The notes beneath the pieces are model-generated. The model made no database searches. It was not told where the DNA came from and saw only the letters and a list, made by a program, of their open reading frames with translations. Shown one piece after another: positions 33,701 through 46,000 of a stretch of DNA of 64,000 bases. The DNA is from Polytrichum commune (Eukaryota > Streptophyta > Polytrichopsida > Polytrichales > Polytrichaceae): the NCBI GenBank assembly GCA_950295325.1, contig OX485809.1, positions 36,957,081-37,021,080 of the forward strand. Direction: 5' to 3'. Position numbers and translations under genes: made by a program. How positions within the stretch are numbered: the first letter of the stretch is position 1; the number at the start of each line of letters is the position of its first letter.

Positions 33701-35409
33701 CAGTTTGGTGTGCAGCTTGGGTAACAAAACAGTTGTTCAGCTACTTGTAGTGCATTTTTTTCTAGTTTGGATGGTGATTTGTGATAAATTTTGAAGTCGT
33801 CTGGCGTCATAAGGTTTGTTCCGTTAGGGAGGGTAATGTGTTGTATTTTGTAGATGTTATGAATTAATAATTTATGTAGGAGTTTGAGTGATAAATCTGG
33901 GTTGAGGTGTGGGAGTTCATTTGTAGCGTGTACGCCATTCTTATTCTAGTTCTGTCATGTGTAGTTGGAAATTTTCACTTGTGCTTTTGAGGTGAATGTC
34001 TTCTTCTGTTTTTAGGAGGAATAGTGTGCGTATGGTTGGTGATCTAATACAGTCATGTTGTGTTATTCTTGGGATTTTTTCTGCACCGCCATATTTAGCT
34101 AATATATGGTGTATGAGTCCTTTATATATTATACCTAGTCTTCCTTGGTTGTTAAGTGCATTTCTTAGTTGTTCGCCAATGCATCTTAGAAATGCATTTT
34201 TTAATGAAAAGGCTTCGAGGCCAAAGAGTTCGTGGGGTAGTTGGGTTATTACATTTGTTGTACATTTTGGTAGTCCGCATATTTTTTTTGGATTCCTATA
34301 ATTTTTTTGTCTAGTTTTTTGATGGTTGGGAGTGAGTATGGGACTGCGTAGAAGCTGTATGCTATGCCTGCTCTAATGACTGTGTCAACCATACTTATTT
34401 TTTGTTTGATTGTGGCAGGGCATTTGGCTAGCTGTTTACATTGGTGGTTTATTTTATTTGTGGTGATATGTGTTTGGAATTTCTATTTTAGTGAGGGTAC
34501 TAGTTGAATTCCGAAGTATGTATATGGTTCATTTTGGTGTAGAACAGGGATTGGTTGGTTTCTGTAGGATATATTGTGGTTTTGTATTTGGGTTTTGAAT
34601 TTTTCAGGGTTTACTTTGAGTTTGTTGGGACAACCTGTGATAGCACACTTTTGTACACCTAAGTCCATTCCGGCCTATTCGCAGAATTTATCTAGTTTGT
34701 TTAATTGTGTTTGTATTGATTGGAGGTTATTTGTTATTGCGGCTAGGTCGTCAGCATATGCTGCAGAGCTAATGGTTAGTTTTGATGTACCAAATGTATA
34801 CCCGTTTTTGCCCCTCTGTAGCCATCTGAGTAATGGTTCTAAAAATATTAGAAATAGGTATGGGCTTAAGGTGTCACCTTGGATGGTGCCTCTTTGGATG
34901 GGTATTGGTTTTGTTTTGTCGAAGTGTTCTCCAGTGAATATGGTGGTAGAGTTTGCGTAGATATTTCCAATTAGTGTTACTGCATCTGTTGGGTATCCAA
35001 GGTCTTTCATTATAGCTAAGAGTCTTGCGTGGTCAAGGGAGCCGAATGCATTTTTAAAGTCTATGTATAGGAGATATATGTTTTGGTTTGTGAATCTAGC
35101 ATCTTCTAAGGTTACTATGAGTAGTTGTAATTGTCTAGATGTGCTTCTTTCTGCTCTGAATCATTCTTGACTGTCATATAATATTTGATGTTTTTCGCCA
35201 TATGCTGATAGTATTAGTGTTAGTGTGCTAGTAAATAGTTTGTAGATTGTATTTGCGAGTGTTATGGGTCTGTGGTTTGTTAGTAGTGATGGGTCCCCTT
35301 TTTTGTACAAAAGTATGGTTAGACTTGTTTTCCATGATGCTGGGATTTTTTTTTGTTTGTAGCAGTGTGTAAAAAAAAGAAATAACATTTTATGAAAGCT
35401 GTCAGGCAT
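30784..35409 (-). pseudogene. LINE ORF2: reverse transcriptase, RNase H, zinc knuckle
   Basis: The pieces 35409-35161, 35010-34675, 34668-34483, 33810-33430 and 33405-30784 all lie in one frame, separated by in-frame stop codons. RT signs: WKTSLTILLYKKGD, NHRPITLANTIYK, QRGTIQGDTLSPYLF and the catalytic AYADDLAAI (about 34755). A Cys cluster follows (CYPSCTPNCPNPC). RNase H signs: YYTDGSF, FRAELMAI, IFTDCLNCLYNL and GNEQADKLAKIG, carrying the expected D-E-D-D residues. A CCHC knuckle (CSICNSEDADTWLHVLLKC) comes next. A C-terminal RNase H is known in several LINE clades, including plant L1-like and I-like elements. The clade was not fixed. Confidence 0.85.
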
Positions 35410-35758
35410 ATTTTTTAGTATTGAATTTGGAATTTTGTCTGGGCCTGGTGTTTTGTTATTGGATAGGTGTTTTAGACATAAGTCGTATGTTTCTTGGTCG
35501 AAATGCTTATGTAGTGGTGTTTGTGGGTCTCCTCTTGTATCTATTATAAATCCATCAAGGTTGTGCCATGGGTATTGTTTAACTCCACATGTACAATTAT
35601 TTGTGTGTTCTGGTTGGTAGTAGCATGTTGGTACAGTAGGTTTGTTACTTATTGATTGTTGTATATGAATTTCGTTTGCTATGTCTTTTGGATGTTGTTG
35701 TTTCTGTCTTTAATGCAGTCTAACGGTGGCGTATCTTGGTTCTTAAAAACTTTGTTAT

Positions 35759-37780
35759 TTATTTTTTAGGGCTTTTTTCATATAGTTGTCTGTATTTTGA
35801 GATGGCCTTTTTAACGCATTCTTGGGTGTATTTGGTTGTAATTTTTCGTGCTTGTTTGTTTGCTGTTTTGGCTATTTCTGCTATTATTTTGATCCATTCT
35901 TGTGGATTTGTGTCTGGGTGAGGTGGTGGGGGGATGGTGATGTGGTTATGGCTTCTTAATTCTTCTATTATTGGGTGGTTTTGCCAAAGTGGTATAGTTT
36001 TTGTAATGTAGATTGTTTTTCTTATTAGGTGGTATGTGGATAGATGTTTTTTCCAATGTTTTTGTAGCTTTCTTGGTAGGAAACCTCCCTGTTGGATTGT
36101 GCGGTGTGTTAGTGTGGGTAGTGGGAGGGCGCTGCAAGTTTCTTGGGTTTTTTCTGATATTTGTTGTACTAAATAGTCTAGTTTGGTGCAAGATGTTTGC
36201 CATTGGTCGATTGTTAATTGTTCATTCATCAATATTGTGGTGAGTCCGTTTATTTGGAGGGAGTTTTCTTCGAAAAATAATATTTTGAGATTTTCAATGT
36301 TATCTTGTGGGATGGGGTTTAGAATCCTTGGTGGTTTTTGTATTTTTGGTTGTGTGGGGCGGGCTATGAGTGTGTTGGGTGGTATTTGTAGTATTACTGG
36401 TGAGTGGTCTGAGTTCAGGTTGTAGTCATGGTTTGTGGTTGAAGTATATAGGGTGTTATTGGGTGTCTGGATATAGTATCCATCGATTAAGCTTGTTTGG
36501 GTATAGTTTTGTCCACCTTGTCTGGTAAATGTACTATTTGTTGGTATGTAGACTAGATTTAGTGTGTCTGTGAATGTGCGCCAATCCATGTCTTCTATTT
36601 GTGGGGGTGTTATGTCGGATTCGTTTTGTCTTCCTATAAAGGCTATGTCTCTGTTAAAGTCTCCGCATAGTATGTAGGAGTGGTTAGGGTGTGCTATGAT
36701 TTGCTGAGTTATTTGTTGTTGGATTTTTGGGATGTATTGGATGTCATTTAAGTGGGATGGCATATACATATGTAGGATTAGCCATGGTCGTAGGGGTGCG
36801 TTTTGTATATGTATAATTTGTAAATATGGTGAGATCTCAGTTGGGGTAGGTATTTTGGTAATATTTCCTGGGTATGCATATTTGTTATTTATTAGAGTGA
36901 GGAGTCCTCCTCTTGCCGGTGTATATGGCATTCCATGTTGTATACATCGTGTTAGGGCGTGTGTATTGTTAAAAATTAGCTTGTTTTCGGGAAATAAGTT
37001 TTGTATATGTTTTGTTGATTTTGTTGCGGTCAGTTTGGTTTCTTGTATGGTGATGATTGCCGGGCTTGTTGTGGTGTCTGCGATTATGTTGTGTATGTTT
37101 GGTAGGGCTGTGTTTAGAGATGGTGCATTCCATGTGATGATGTAGGTGTTATGGTTAGTTGTTTGTATCTCTTGATTTTGTGGAAGTGGTATGTTGGGTA
37201 GTGGGGGTGGGTGTGAGTATTCCAATAAGGGTTCGTAGCATTTGAGAGATTCTTTTAGTAACTTTTCAGGTAGAAATGGGAATTCGTTTTTTAGTAGTTG
37301 GAGGTTTGGTGAGTTGTTGTTTAGCTTTATAAAATCATATAGGTGTTTGTGAATGGTATTGGATGGGTTGATTAGGCTTTGGTTGGTGGTTATGAATTCT
37401 GTGTATGAATGTGTTTTTAGGATGTGTCTTTCTGGGGGGTTTTGGAGAAGTGCTATTTTTTCAAGGAGTGTTGTTGTCCAGTCTGGGTTTGGTATGTATG
37501 TTAGTTGGTGGTCACATGTTTCTAGTAGTGGGCTTATTGTGGTAATGAGTGCATATAATATACATTGGGGTGGGTGGTGTTGGTTTTCTTGTGTGTATTT
37601 TGCGAAGTGTGGGTATTCTATAGATGTGACCATATGGTTTGGGTGTGTTGTTTTTAAACATGCAGCAAACTGTTTTGCTAGATGTTGGTATTCTGGGTGT
37701 AGTTTTATTGTACAGGGTATAAAATATATTTTACTCCTACTTCTATGTGATGGTGGATGCGTCTTGAGTATGTTTGGCAT
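35759..37780 (-). pseudogene. LINE ORF2 N-terminal part: APE-type endonuclease
   Basis: A 673-codon open frame. From about residue 215 it shows the apurinic-like endonuclease motifs: TWNAPSLNT, ITIQETKLT (catalytic E), ARGGLLTLI, ILCGDFNRDI (D-x-N) and SDHSPVIL (D-H). Its job would be nicking of target DNA to prime reverse transcription. It is separated from the RT part by a frameshift between 35759 and 35409. Confidence 0.85.
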
Positions 37781-38407
37781 TGGTCCCGGGTTGGTTTTGA
37801 TGTCTCCACCTAGGAGTATTAGGAGTTTTATGGAGTGGTTGTTTGGGTAGTTTGATATGTTGGTGGTGTTGTTTTTGTTAGTAAGGTGTTTTTGTCTTTT
37901 GGTTTTTTTAATGGATATAGTGGATTTGTGATTAATGTTATTTTGGTGTAGTGGGTTATTATGTTTTTGAGTGTTATGGGTTTTAAATGATGTTTTGAGG
38001 TACTCTATGTGTGTAGGTTGTTTTGTATTGTTTTTCTTATGTTTTTGTTGTGTGTAGGTATTATATCTTCTTCTTTTTATTAGTGAATTGTATGGTTTGT
38101 GTAATGTTTTGAGTGGTTGATATATTTGTGTTTTGTTTTTCTTTGTTTTTCTTTTTTTCTGGCGAGGCCGGTAGGCCGAGGCCGTTTTAGTTGGTTTATT
38201 TTGTATTTATTTGGGGGTTGTGTTTTGTAGTGTTGTTTGACACTTTTTATTTGAATGGGTGGATTTGTTGGTTTTGTTGGTTTTGTTGGTTTTGTTGGTG
38301 TTATTATTATTATTATTTTTATTTTTGGGGGTTTTTTGAATATTTTAGAGTATCTATAGATACTAGTAGGTAGGTTTTATTTGTTACCGTAGCATTGGTT
38401 ATCCATG

Positions 38408-39705
38408 CTAGTTTGTTGTTGTGTCCATATTTCCTTCTATGGCCGAGGAACTAGCCATTTCCAATGCTTGCATGGTTGTGGCTAGTTGCCTCTTGAGTAG
38501 GGTCATTTGGGTGAATAGGGTAGATGTAGATTTTTCTACAACTTTTTCCGCGATTTGTAGTTGTTCGCTCCGTAGCTCTTCTTTCATTGTGGTGATTTCC
38601 TCACGTATACCTACTATTTCCTTCATAATGTCCTTGTGTAGATTAACCTTCGCGGGTATATTCTCGAGTGTCTCAATAGTGTTTGCAAGGGCAGTGTTCA
38701 CATCACTGAACCCTAGCCTAGTGAGTTCGCTAGCACTAAGTGCATTAGCCCCGTCTAGGCTCCGAGGGTGGGGGTAAATTCTACGTATTTACCGAGTAGT
38801 TTTACCGTCTTTTTTCCAAATTTTTTGTAGACCATAGCATTAAGACATTGGATATTGCACGAGCCTAGGTGCTTACCATTTTTTTCGTCTCGCTTGAAGA
38901 AGAAGTTGACCACGTTTTTTGGCCCCATATGCTCTTCGATGCTTGTCTCTATTTCTTCAATGCTTTTGGCTTTGTTGAGGTTCTTGGCGATTAGAATAAG
39001 CGCGTTCTTCCGTGCAATGTCGTCCTTGGATGCAATTGTTCGATCGGCGAGCTTCCCGTCTAAAATCTCGTGGTTGTAGGTTAGTTGATTCTCTTTCATC
39101 CTATGCGCTTGTTCCGGGGAAGATGCTACAACCCATGCGAAAAGGTTTTCCTTTTTTTTTTGGACATTGGTGATTTCATACTCCGTGCCTCTTTGAAAGC
39201 TCTCTTCTATGATTTTCTCAAACATTTCGTACCACTCTTTGGATGCTAACCCCTTGCTCGTGATTTTAACCGACAAGAGGTTATTCAAGGCGAGGGAATC
39301 ATATGTTTTGCATATTTTTCCCCGCTTGAATTTACCCTCGTCAAGTTTGAGAATGAAGGGGCGGAGTCCTTGAAGGAGCCCCACCCCGTCAATCTCGGGC
39401 GTTTTTAGGTGGAGTTTAATTACCCCGCTCCATTTCGTGGACTTGTGGTAGCACATTAAGGCAATAGGCTCCCCTATTATATTCCCTAGTTCTATGTCCA
39501 TCTCCTTGAGCCTGGATTCTATCAAAGGCATAACCACATCCTTTTCCCACTCACTTTCACCCATCTCAAAAAATATTGCTATTTGATAGTCAAACGAGAA
39601 GCCAAACCTGTCAACCTCCACATCCGACGGGATTTGTGTAAGGTTGAAGTGTTGGCCACTCTTACCATCCTCTCTTGAGCTCGGGGGGGGGGGGGGGGCA
39701 GTCAA
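38408..39705 (-). pseudogene. LINE ORF1, frameshifted
   Basis: The first part (39705-38755) encodes 316 residues with a central region suggestive of a nucleic-acid-binding ORF1 protein (EYEITNVQKKKENLFAWVV). Its frame ends at 38755, but another frame continues (SLDGANALSASELTRLG) into 38701-38408, a coiled-coil-like stretch (KEIVGIREEITTMKEELRSEQ is heptad-like). A single frameshift near 38770 would explain this. Plant LINE ORF1 proteins bind the element RNA. Similarity to a named family was not recognised, so the call rests on position. Confidence 0.6.
39683..39698 (+). repeat. Poly(G) run of 16 bases at the LINE 5' side
   Basis: An uninterrupted G tract on the plus strand (C tract on the LINE strand) within the first codons of ORF1 (APPPPP). 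Such a run is prone to length errors, so the start frame of ORF1 is unsure. Confidence 0.85.
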
Positions 39706-41902
39706 TGGTTGGAGTAGCTACCTACGTGCGAACAAATGATAGGGTATTTTAAAAACATGGGAGCTAAAAATTATAAATGGACTTAGAGTAATATAGGGTA
39801 TCAGAAATGACACTAGACATCTTTAAAGTACTATAGGGTATGGAATAATAGGTCCCATTAGAAAATGAAGTAGTTCTAAAATACCCCCCTTTATATTATT
39901 ATTTTTTACCAAAAGTATGAAAATGCTACATTGTGAGTTATCCTAAAATATAGAAGAGCTTAGTGGCCTCTCATTATTAGGTGTGTAAGAGCTTGGCTGT
40001 CTTCAAACTCATGCACAATTAGTTTAATCGTCGGAAAAAATGGCTTCCCCTCCCCTCCCCTTGCCTTGTGCCTCTCAGGCAACAACCCCCTTGCGCTGGC
40101 TCTCTTTCTCTCTCTTTCTCTCCCTCTCTCTCTCTTTGCCTCCCTCGTTCGCCCTTTGCCCGCGCTTCCCTCTCTCTCGATGCTCCAGCTGCACTCCCTC
40201 GGATTGCACCCCAATTACTGCTGCCTCGCCACACACACCGCCAACCTTCCTCGCAACATCGTAAGTCTCCGCATCCCTAGCCACCTCAATTTCAGGATTT
40301 TAGGATTCGATGGCTTGCAGATCCGCGTGTTCCCACCGACAAGATGCTTGTGTGAGGTTTAAAGGAATGCACACTGTGTGGTTAGAGAGAGAGAGAGAGC
40401 CTGTAGAGATGGTTGTCTGTAAGGTACCGTAGATGTATTGTCTTCTTGCCAGTGTTGGATATGCGATCTTACTGCATCGGCTCCGTAGATTTAGTATTTT
40501 GAGTCTTTCTTGTGAGTTTAAAATTTTCATTTTTCATTTTTTGTATGGAGAGAGGAGTTGGCGGTGGAGATCATCACGACTTCAACCTTTGGGACTTGGT
40601 CGCTGGTTTTTATCCGAAGGTGAATTGATGTGATGATCAAAATTTTCTGAAGCTCACCATCGGGTGACAGTGTCAAGCTTGGGGTCGACAAAGTCGATGT
40701 CATTAGTGAGAAGGATGCGGGCAGAGTATTGTACTGTAAGTTTCCCCAGCCTCTTGATCTATCCTCACCTCCAATAATTGTTGGACTTCTTTTTGACTTC
40801 AGCATTGCATTTGATCTGGGCCTTAAATTATAATACGCCAGCTCTCAGAAACCTCACAGTCTGAGCTTTACTACAACCTTCTTCTTGGAATATTGTGAAG
40901 AGCGATTTTCTAATAGCTGCTCCCTGTATTTAGAAAGCACCAGAACTGATTTATCACCAAGAAAGAAAGTAGTCTCCGAGAACTTGAAAGCCAGCACATG
41001 AGGAATATGATACTTCTGATGAGAGGGCCTGGTTACTCAAGCTTCAGCAGCAATTCTGGTATTCCTGAAAGCTCCGCTTGTTTTTCATTACAGTCCTTTA
41101 GATCGTGGCAATCCTGAAAGTGAAGCTACCTGGTCCACTAATTGCATCTATGAATATCGACGTACATACTTCCTTCTCTGTATTGGTATCTTCTTCCTTG
41201 TTAGTTGCGCTTTCAGTGTCCTGCTTCCAAATCGAAATCAATCCTCTCTCGTGAGAAAGTGACAGAGAGAGCCAAATCAAAGGGGCTCTTCTTGATTGTC
41301 CTTGCCACCTACTCTCGTTGTTCAACAGTGCACGAGCTGGAAGGCTGCAGCTGCAGCTACATACTCACTTTCCATGTACGTAATGTTAGCTTTCAAAATT
41401 TTGAAAAAGAGAGGAATGCATAGACTGTGACTTCAAAATTCTTGTCCTCGATCGGCTTCTTTCCACGGCCAGCCCCGGAGAAAGTCACGAGTTGATGAAA
41501 GCTGCCATCGAGGCTGCCATCGACATTGTTTTGGTGTATTCCGGGTGCGTAAAGAGGTCTCTGCCTGAACTTACTAACAGCTCTCGAAGTGCTTGCATCG
41601 AACCATTCATTTGAACAAAAATTATGAAGCAGCAATTCAATGCACCTCTGTTTCAGCCCTTGATGCTGCTACACATTGAGCTTATATCTTGTGCACAGAG
41701 GCTACATTGCGCTGGTCATTCACGACAACTCGTCAATGGCAGCATTGACGACGGATATTAATAGACACTGCAGTGTAGGGAGCGCCAGTTGACCTTGATC
41801 AAAAGTTCAAGAAAATCCGCTTGGGAGAAACAGTCGAGTTATCTGTTTGTATGTGTTAGTGGAGTGAGTGGTTGTTTCAAGAAGTAGGGGTTAATCTGGT
41901 AC
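39706..41902. other. Stretch without a recognised gene
   Basis: Short open pieces occur on both strands. One reads GDSVKLGVDKVDVIS then EKDAGRVLYCKFPQPL on the plus strand at about 40663-40830; it could be an exon remnant, but no family was recognised. A GA/CT-rich tract lies at about 40100-40150 and (GA)n at about 40386-40400. Confidence 0.35.
40040..40260 (+). CDS. Possible first exon, weak
   Basis: An ATG frame with a Ser/Leu/Pro-rich N-terminus (MASPPLPLPCASQATTPLRW) ends at a strong splice donor (ATC|GTAAGT at 40261). The composition resembles an organelle-targeting leader, but it comes from a CT-rich repeat tract and no downstream exon was identified with confidence. Confidence 0.2.
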
Positions 41903-42128
41903 AATGATCAGGGAGAACCGGCAGTTAGTTACAGATGAACCGGTTGAGTTTGAGAAATATCCAGTTGAAGTTGGATACTTCAGGAGAATTACTGATCATT
42001 TTAGAGGAATCTATAGAATATACCTCAAATTAATATTGAAAAACCGAAGGATGTCAACATGTAACCGGTTGGACTTGCAAACACTAGGATCTCAACCGAT
42101 TATGCCCAAAAATCTCCCCGATCACTGA
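41903..42128 (+). mobile_element. hAT-type MITE, copy 3 (226 bp)
   Basis: Same length and orientation as the copy at 15450-15675 and closely similar in sequence. The flanks TCTGGTAC and TATGGTAC (7 of 8 identical) form its target duplication. No coding content. Confidence 0.8.
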
Positions 42129-42136
42129 TATGGTAC

Positions 42137-43011
42137 CCTGCAATGGCATTCAGAAAATCTTGTGGGGTAGTTTTGCATGTGGTGATAGAGTTTGGTTATC
42201 ACGGATATTTATGGTGATCAGTAAGAATCGGCTAGGCCTCAAGAGAGGCTGAGCTGTGAGCTGTTGATCACTTGATTATTTGACTGAGAGGTTTTTGTTG
42301 CCACAAAGAATCAGGAAAGACGACAAGTGAAACCATGGTCCTCAGTTTAGGTAATCAAATATGAGCTTTGGGGCCCCCGAAATATTGAGGCTCGAAGCAG
42401 AAAGGGTTTCCACCCTGGAATATTAAGCATAATCCATATTTATGTCTGGCATGTTATCCACTAAGACATAATCGAGTTATGTCTGGCTGATTGTGATTCT
42501 CTTCAGCAAATTTTGTGCAAAAGAGGAATCAGGAATCTAGAGATATCTAAGAATTGGAATCGCAGATACTGACTGTTTGGGAACACAGGGAAGGTAGGGG
42601 TTTTTACTTGATTCAGCAAGTGGGGAATACTCTTATCTTTCCCACATAATAAATACTAGGAAATGGTGAAATGCGTTTACCATGTGGAATAGTGTTGCTT
42701 AGCTTAGAAAGGAACTTGGAAACATATCTTCAAGAAACTACGAGTATCCCTCCAAGTGCAGAGTAACCCTAGTTTCGCAAAACAAAGGATGATTTTCAAA
42801 AACCAAAAGTTAGAAGAAAGAGAAAAGTGGTCATCCCACTCCTTCGACCACCTGGATTGATGACAAACTTGTTTCATGCCCACATTGAACCTACACTACA
42901 CTACACTACACTACTCCCTGCCAATAAAACCCTAAAAACAGAGAAACACGAGAAAAAACCTTCCCAGCCGAACTTCCAAGCCGAAGAGAAATAATCCGAA
43001 CTTCCTCTTGG
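42137..43011. other. Stretch downstream of the Tnp2-like gene
   Basis: No gene was recognised. A (CTACA)n microsatellite at about 42892-42913 reads 'cactacactacactac'. The 3' UTR of the minus-strand transposase gene probably lies at the right edge. Confidence 0.4.
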
Positions 43012-46000
43012 TCACGAAACGATCCTATAATGTATTCTGTCTCGAGGTTGAAGATCGTCCATTGCATAAGCAACACTGTATTGTTGTCCAATGTGTGCAG
43101 GACATGTCACTTTCATGAACTTGCACAAAAGCATTTCCACAGGACGAATGGAAGTGTAACTGTATGGAAACATACGATTGTTCAACACAACATTCATGCC
43201 AGTGATTTCATCAATGAGATCTACCAGACGGCCATCAACCTCATCTTGCAAATGAAGGTAATAGTCTGCAGAGAAGAAAACTCGGATCTCTCCACCAAAT
43301 TCGTGAGTAAAAAACCTTCTGATTCTGGCCTTATATGGTGTAGCAACATCAGGATCTTGCTTTACAATAACGTCACATCCAGGCCTGCATAGCTTTCCTT
43401 GCAACAATATGTATTTCACCTCCTTCATCAAAGGGCTCCATTCACTTTTATTCCAGTCACCAAGGATCCCCTTCTCCTGCAAATATACAGTAACATATTC
43501 TTCAAATTCCACAGGCATCTTTTCCAGTTTAGTATCTTTTCTTCGCACTAGGATCCCTTTCGAGGCTGATGTCATAGTACATGCATTAGGGTCAATCCTC
43601 TGTATAATACTCCAAATCTCATTTGCCCTCTCAATAGTAGGAACTTGAATGACACACTTTGAGTGCCATGAAGGGCATGAAATGTCATTGTCTGCATTTG
43701 GGCAAATGCCCTCTGGAATGATCAAATACTTGTGGACACACAACATGCTCCTCTGTTGTGCTGAAAGACCATCTCCATCAACCTGAAGTTGTTTCCTAAC
43801 AGTGGTAAAAATCTGCCTTGAATAAAACTGAATGTATGTCACTTCCATCTCTTTGTTATTGGTAGATATTTTGTGGTACTTGGACACTAGGCGCTCGTAT
43901 GAATAACACCAATATAGCTCACTTGGCATAAAACGTAATATATCATCAATAATGTGAGCTGCTCCTGTAAATGCAAATGCACTTGATTAGCTAAAGACAT
44001 GCTTCCATTACAAAACCATCCATTTCAGAAAAAGTGGTTCCTAGGTAAACATGATTCAAATAATATGAAAGAAACATTAAAAATATTGTAGGGGTCCTTA
44101 CCAGCAACATGTTCCAAAGGAGCCCCATTTGGCCCATCTAGCTCCTCTGACAATACACGCCAAGAATGGAGCATCCTCTTAACAACCAGAGTGTCTCTCA
44201 CTGTCCAACCATTTACTCTAGTATAGTTGAAGAAGTAGTGACTAATGTCCACTAAAGGAAGCCCTAGTTGCTACCTTTCATAAGAAATTTGCCCTTGAAC
44301 CAAATTTAGAACATGAGGAAGAATCCATTGGATGAATAATTGGTTTTCTTCAGCCATATATGATGTGTGCAGGTCCACAGGGCTATTTGGCCATCTCCCC
44401 TGTCTCAACTCGTAAGGCCGTGCATTTGAAACCATAGAACACAGTTGCTTCACTTCTTCCATATTGACTCCAACCTCTATTAGTTCCAAAAATAGCTTTG
44501 AAATATAATTCTTGAAGAGGTTCAAGCTAGTAATATGCATAACATCAAAAACCAAGTCCAAACTAATGTCGAAATCGTAAAGGTGAAACAACCTCCAAAG
44601 TACAGATTCCCCTGACACACCACCTTCCTGCAGTATAGCTTCTTTTACTTGTTCGCTTGGTGCTCGTTTCCATCTTGTTACAGTGGCACACAACTCATCA
44701 CTAAAGCGCCTTGGTGGGGGCTCAATGAATTGTTGTCGATTATTTCCATACACATAATGTCCGTTCAAAAGGGAGGAATGGTATACACACCTTCGACATG
44801 GTGCTTTTCCAGATGCCTTCAACATTCCAATCTTCGTTTGTGCAGGATGATCGCCAGTCACCATCATCAGCATCACCCTCAAAACAACAGGACCCCTATC
44901 AGTACAAAGATGCCTGCTTATAACCTGAGGAGGGTATGCAAAGTTAGCACTGAACCCTGTTACAAACAAAGATTCCAACTCTTCCACTAAAGGCTGCAAA
45001 AACAAAGTCTTTGCTTCTTTGATCCGTATAAGAAAAACCTCTTCTATTGAGTGTAGTGGAATGAATAGAACATGAAGGATGTTGAGGCTGCCCATTTTGC
45101 CACTGTTCAAAACTTGCACTTCTACCACCCAGCAACTCCTCATAGTATGGCGTGTGGGTTGAAAGCCATTCCAATGGGCCACTATACCAATGTTTCTGGG
45201 ATCTCCCTGTAATAGATCAAGAATTTAATGCAAATTAATGAAACACCAATATTAAAGCTCAAAGTAGATAGAACTAAAAAGGTAAAAAATAAAGGTAATT
45301 GAAGAAAACCAAAGTACGTACCTGACACATGGATTTTGGTGCAACAATTGAATGTCGACATTTCCTGCACAAAAACTTATAAGCTTGGAGGTTTTCATCC
45401 CAACTTCTTGGATCTAGTAGCTCATCACACTTTCTTGGAAATGCTTTATGGCTTGTTTTGCAATTGGGTTGAGGACAAATTATTGGAAGCTCCCATTCTT
45501 TACTAGGATTCCAGAAATCTTGGTTTATCCTTACTTTCATGCCATCCCAGAAATTCTTGATAGGATTCACAACATCCTCTACACTCTTCCCCATCCATGT
45601 ACCATTATTCCTCCACATTTCTAAAATCTCATGGCAGAACATTTTTGACTGTATAATCAATGATAACTGAGGCCCAATTGGTAAGTAATCAAATGCCTTC
45701 ATTTTTTTCCTTGGTAGTTTGCATTTTGGACACATTTCAGAACATAATGGGCAATCTCGTTTGTTGACCCCATGGAGCTCACACTGAAGAATTCGGCCAG
45801 ATCTGTAGCAATCCTCATCACTTGGTCTCAAAACCACCCCTTCATGAGCATATTCCACTGTCCCAACACACAACCTCCATCTTTCTGGAGTCACCATTCC
45901 AAGTTGTGAATACATATCCATCAATTTCTTCCAAGACTTCGGAACTGAATAGCCTTCTAAGGTCCCATCCCATCCCACTGGTAACTGTGACATGAGAAGT

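Larger units (their letters stand above)
30784..39705 (-). mobile_element. LINE (non-LTR retrotransposon), decayed
   Basis: Minus-strand order: ORF1 (39705-38408), endonuclease (37780-35759), reverse transcriptase (35409 to about 34480), Cys-rich segment (33810-33430), then RNase H and zinc knuckle (33405-30784), followed by an A-rich 3' side (T-rich on the plus strand, 30720-30785). The whole ORF2 strand is rich in A and C, poor in G and T, unlike its surroundings. Several in-frame stops and at least two frameshifts make it inactive. No target-site duplication was identified. Confidence 0.88.

Noticed and set aside
42890-42915. 'cactacactacactac' as a CACTA transposon end for the Tnp2-like gene
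   Set aside because: It is a simple (CTACA)n microsatellite, and no matching GTAGTG end was found right of 46542.
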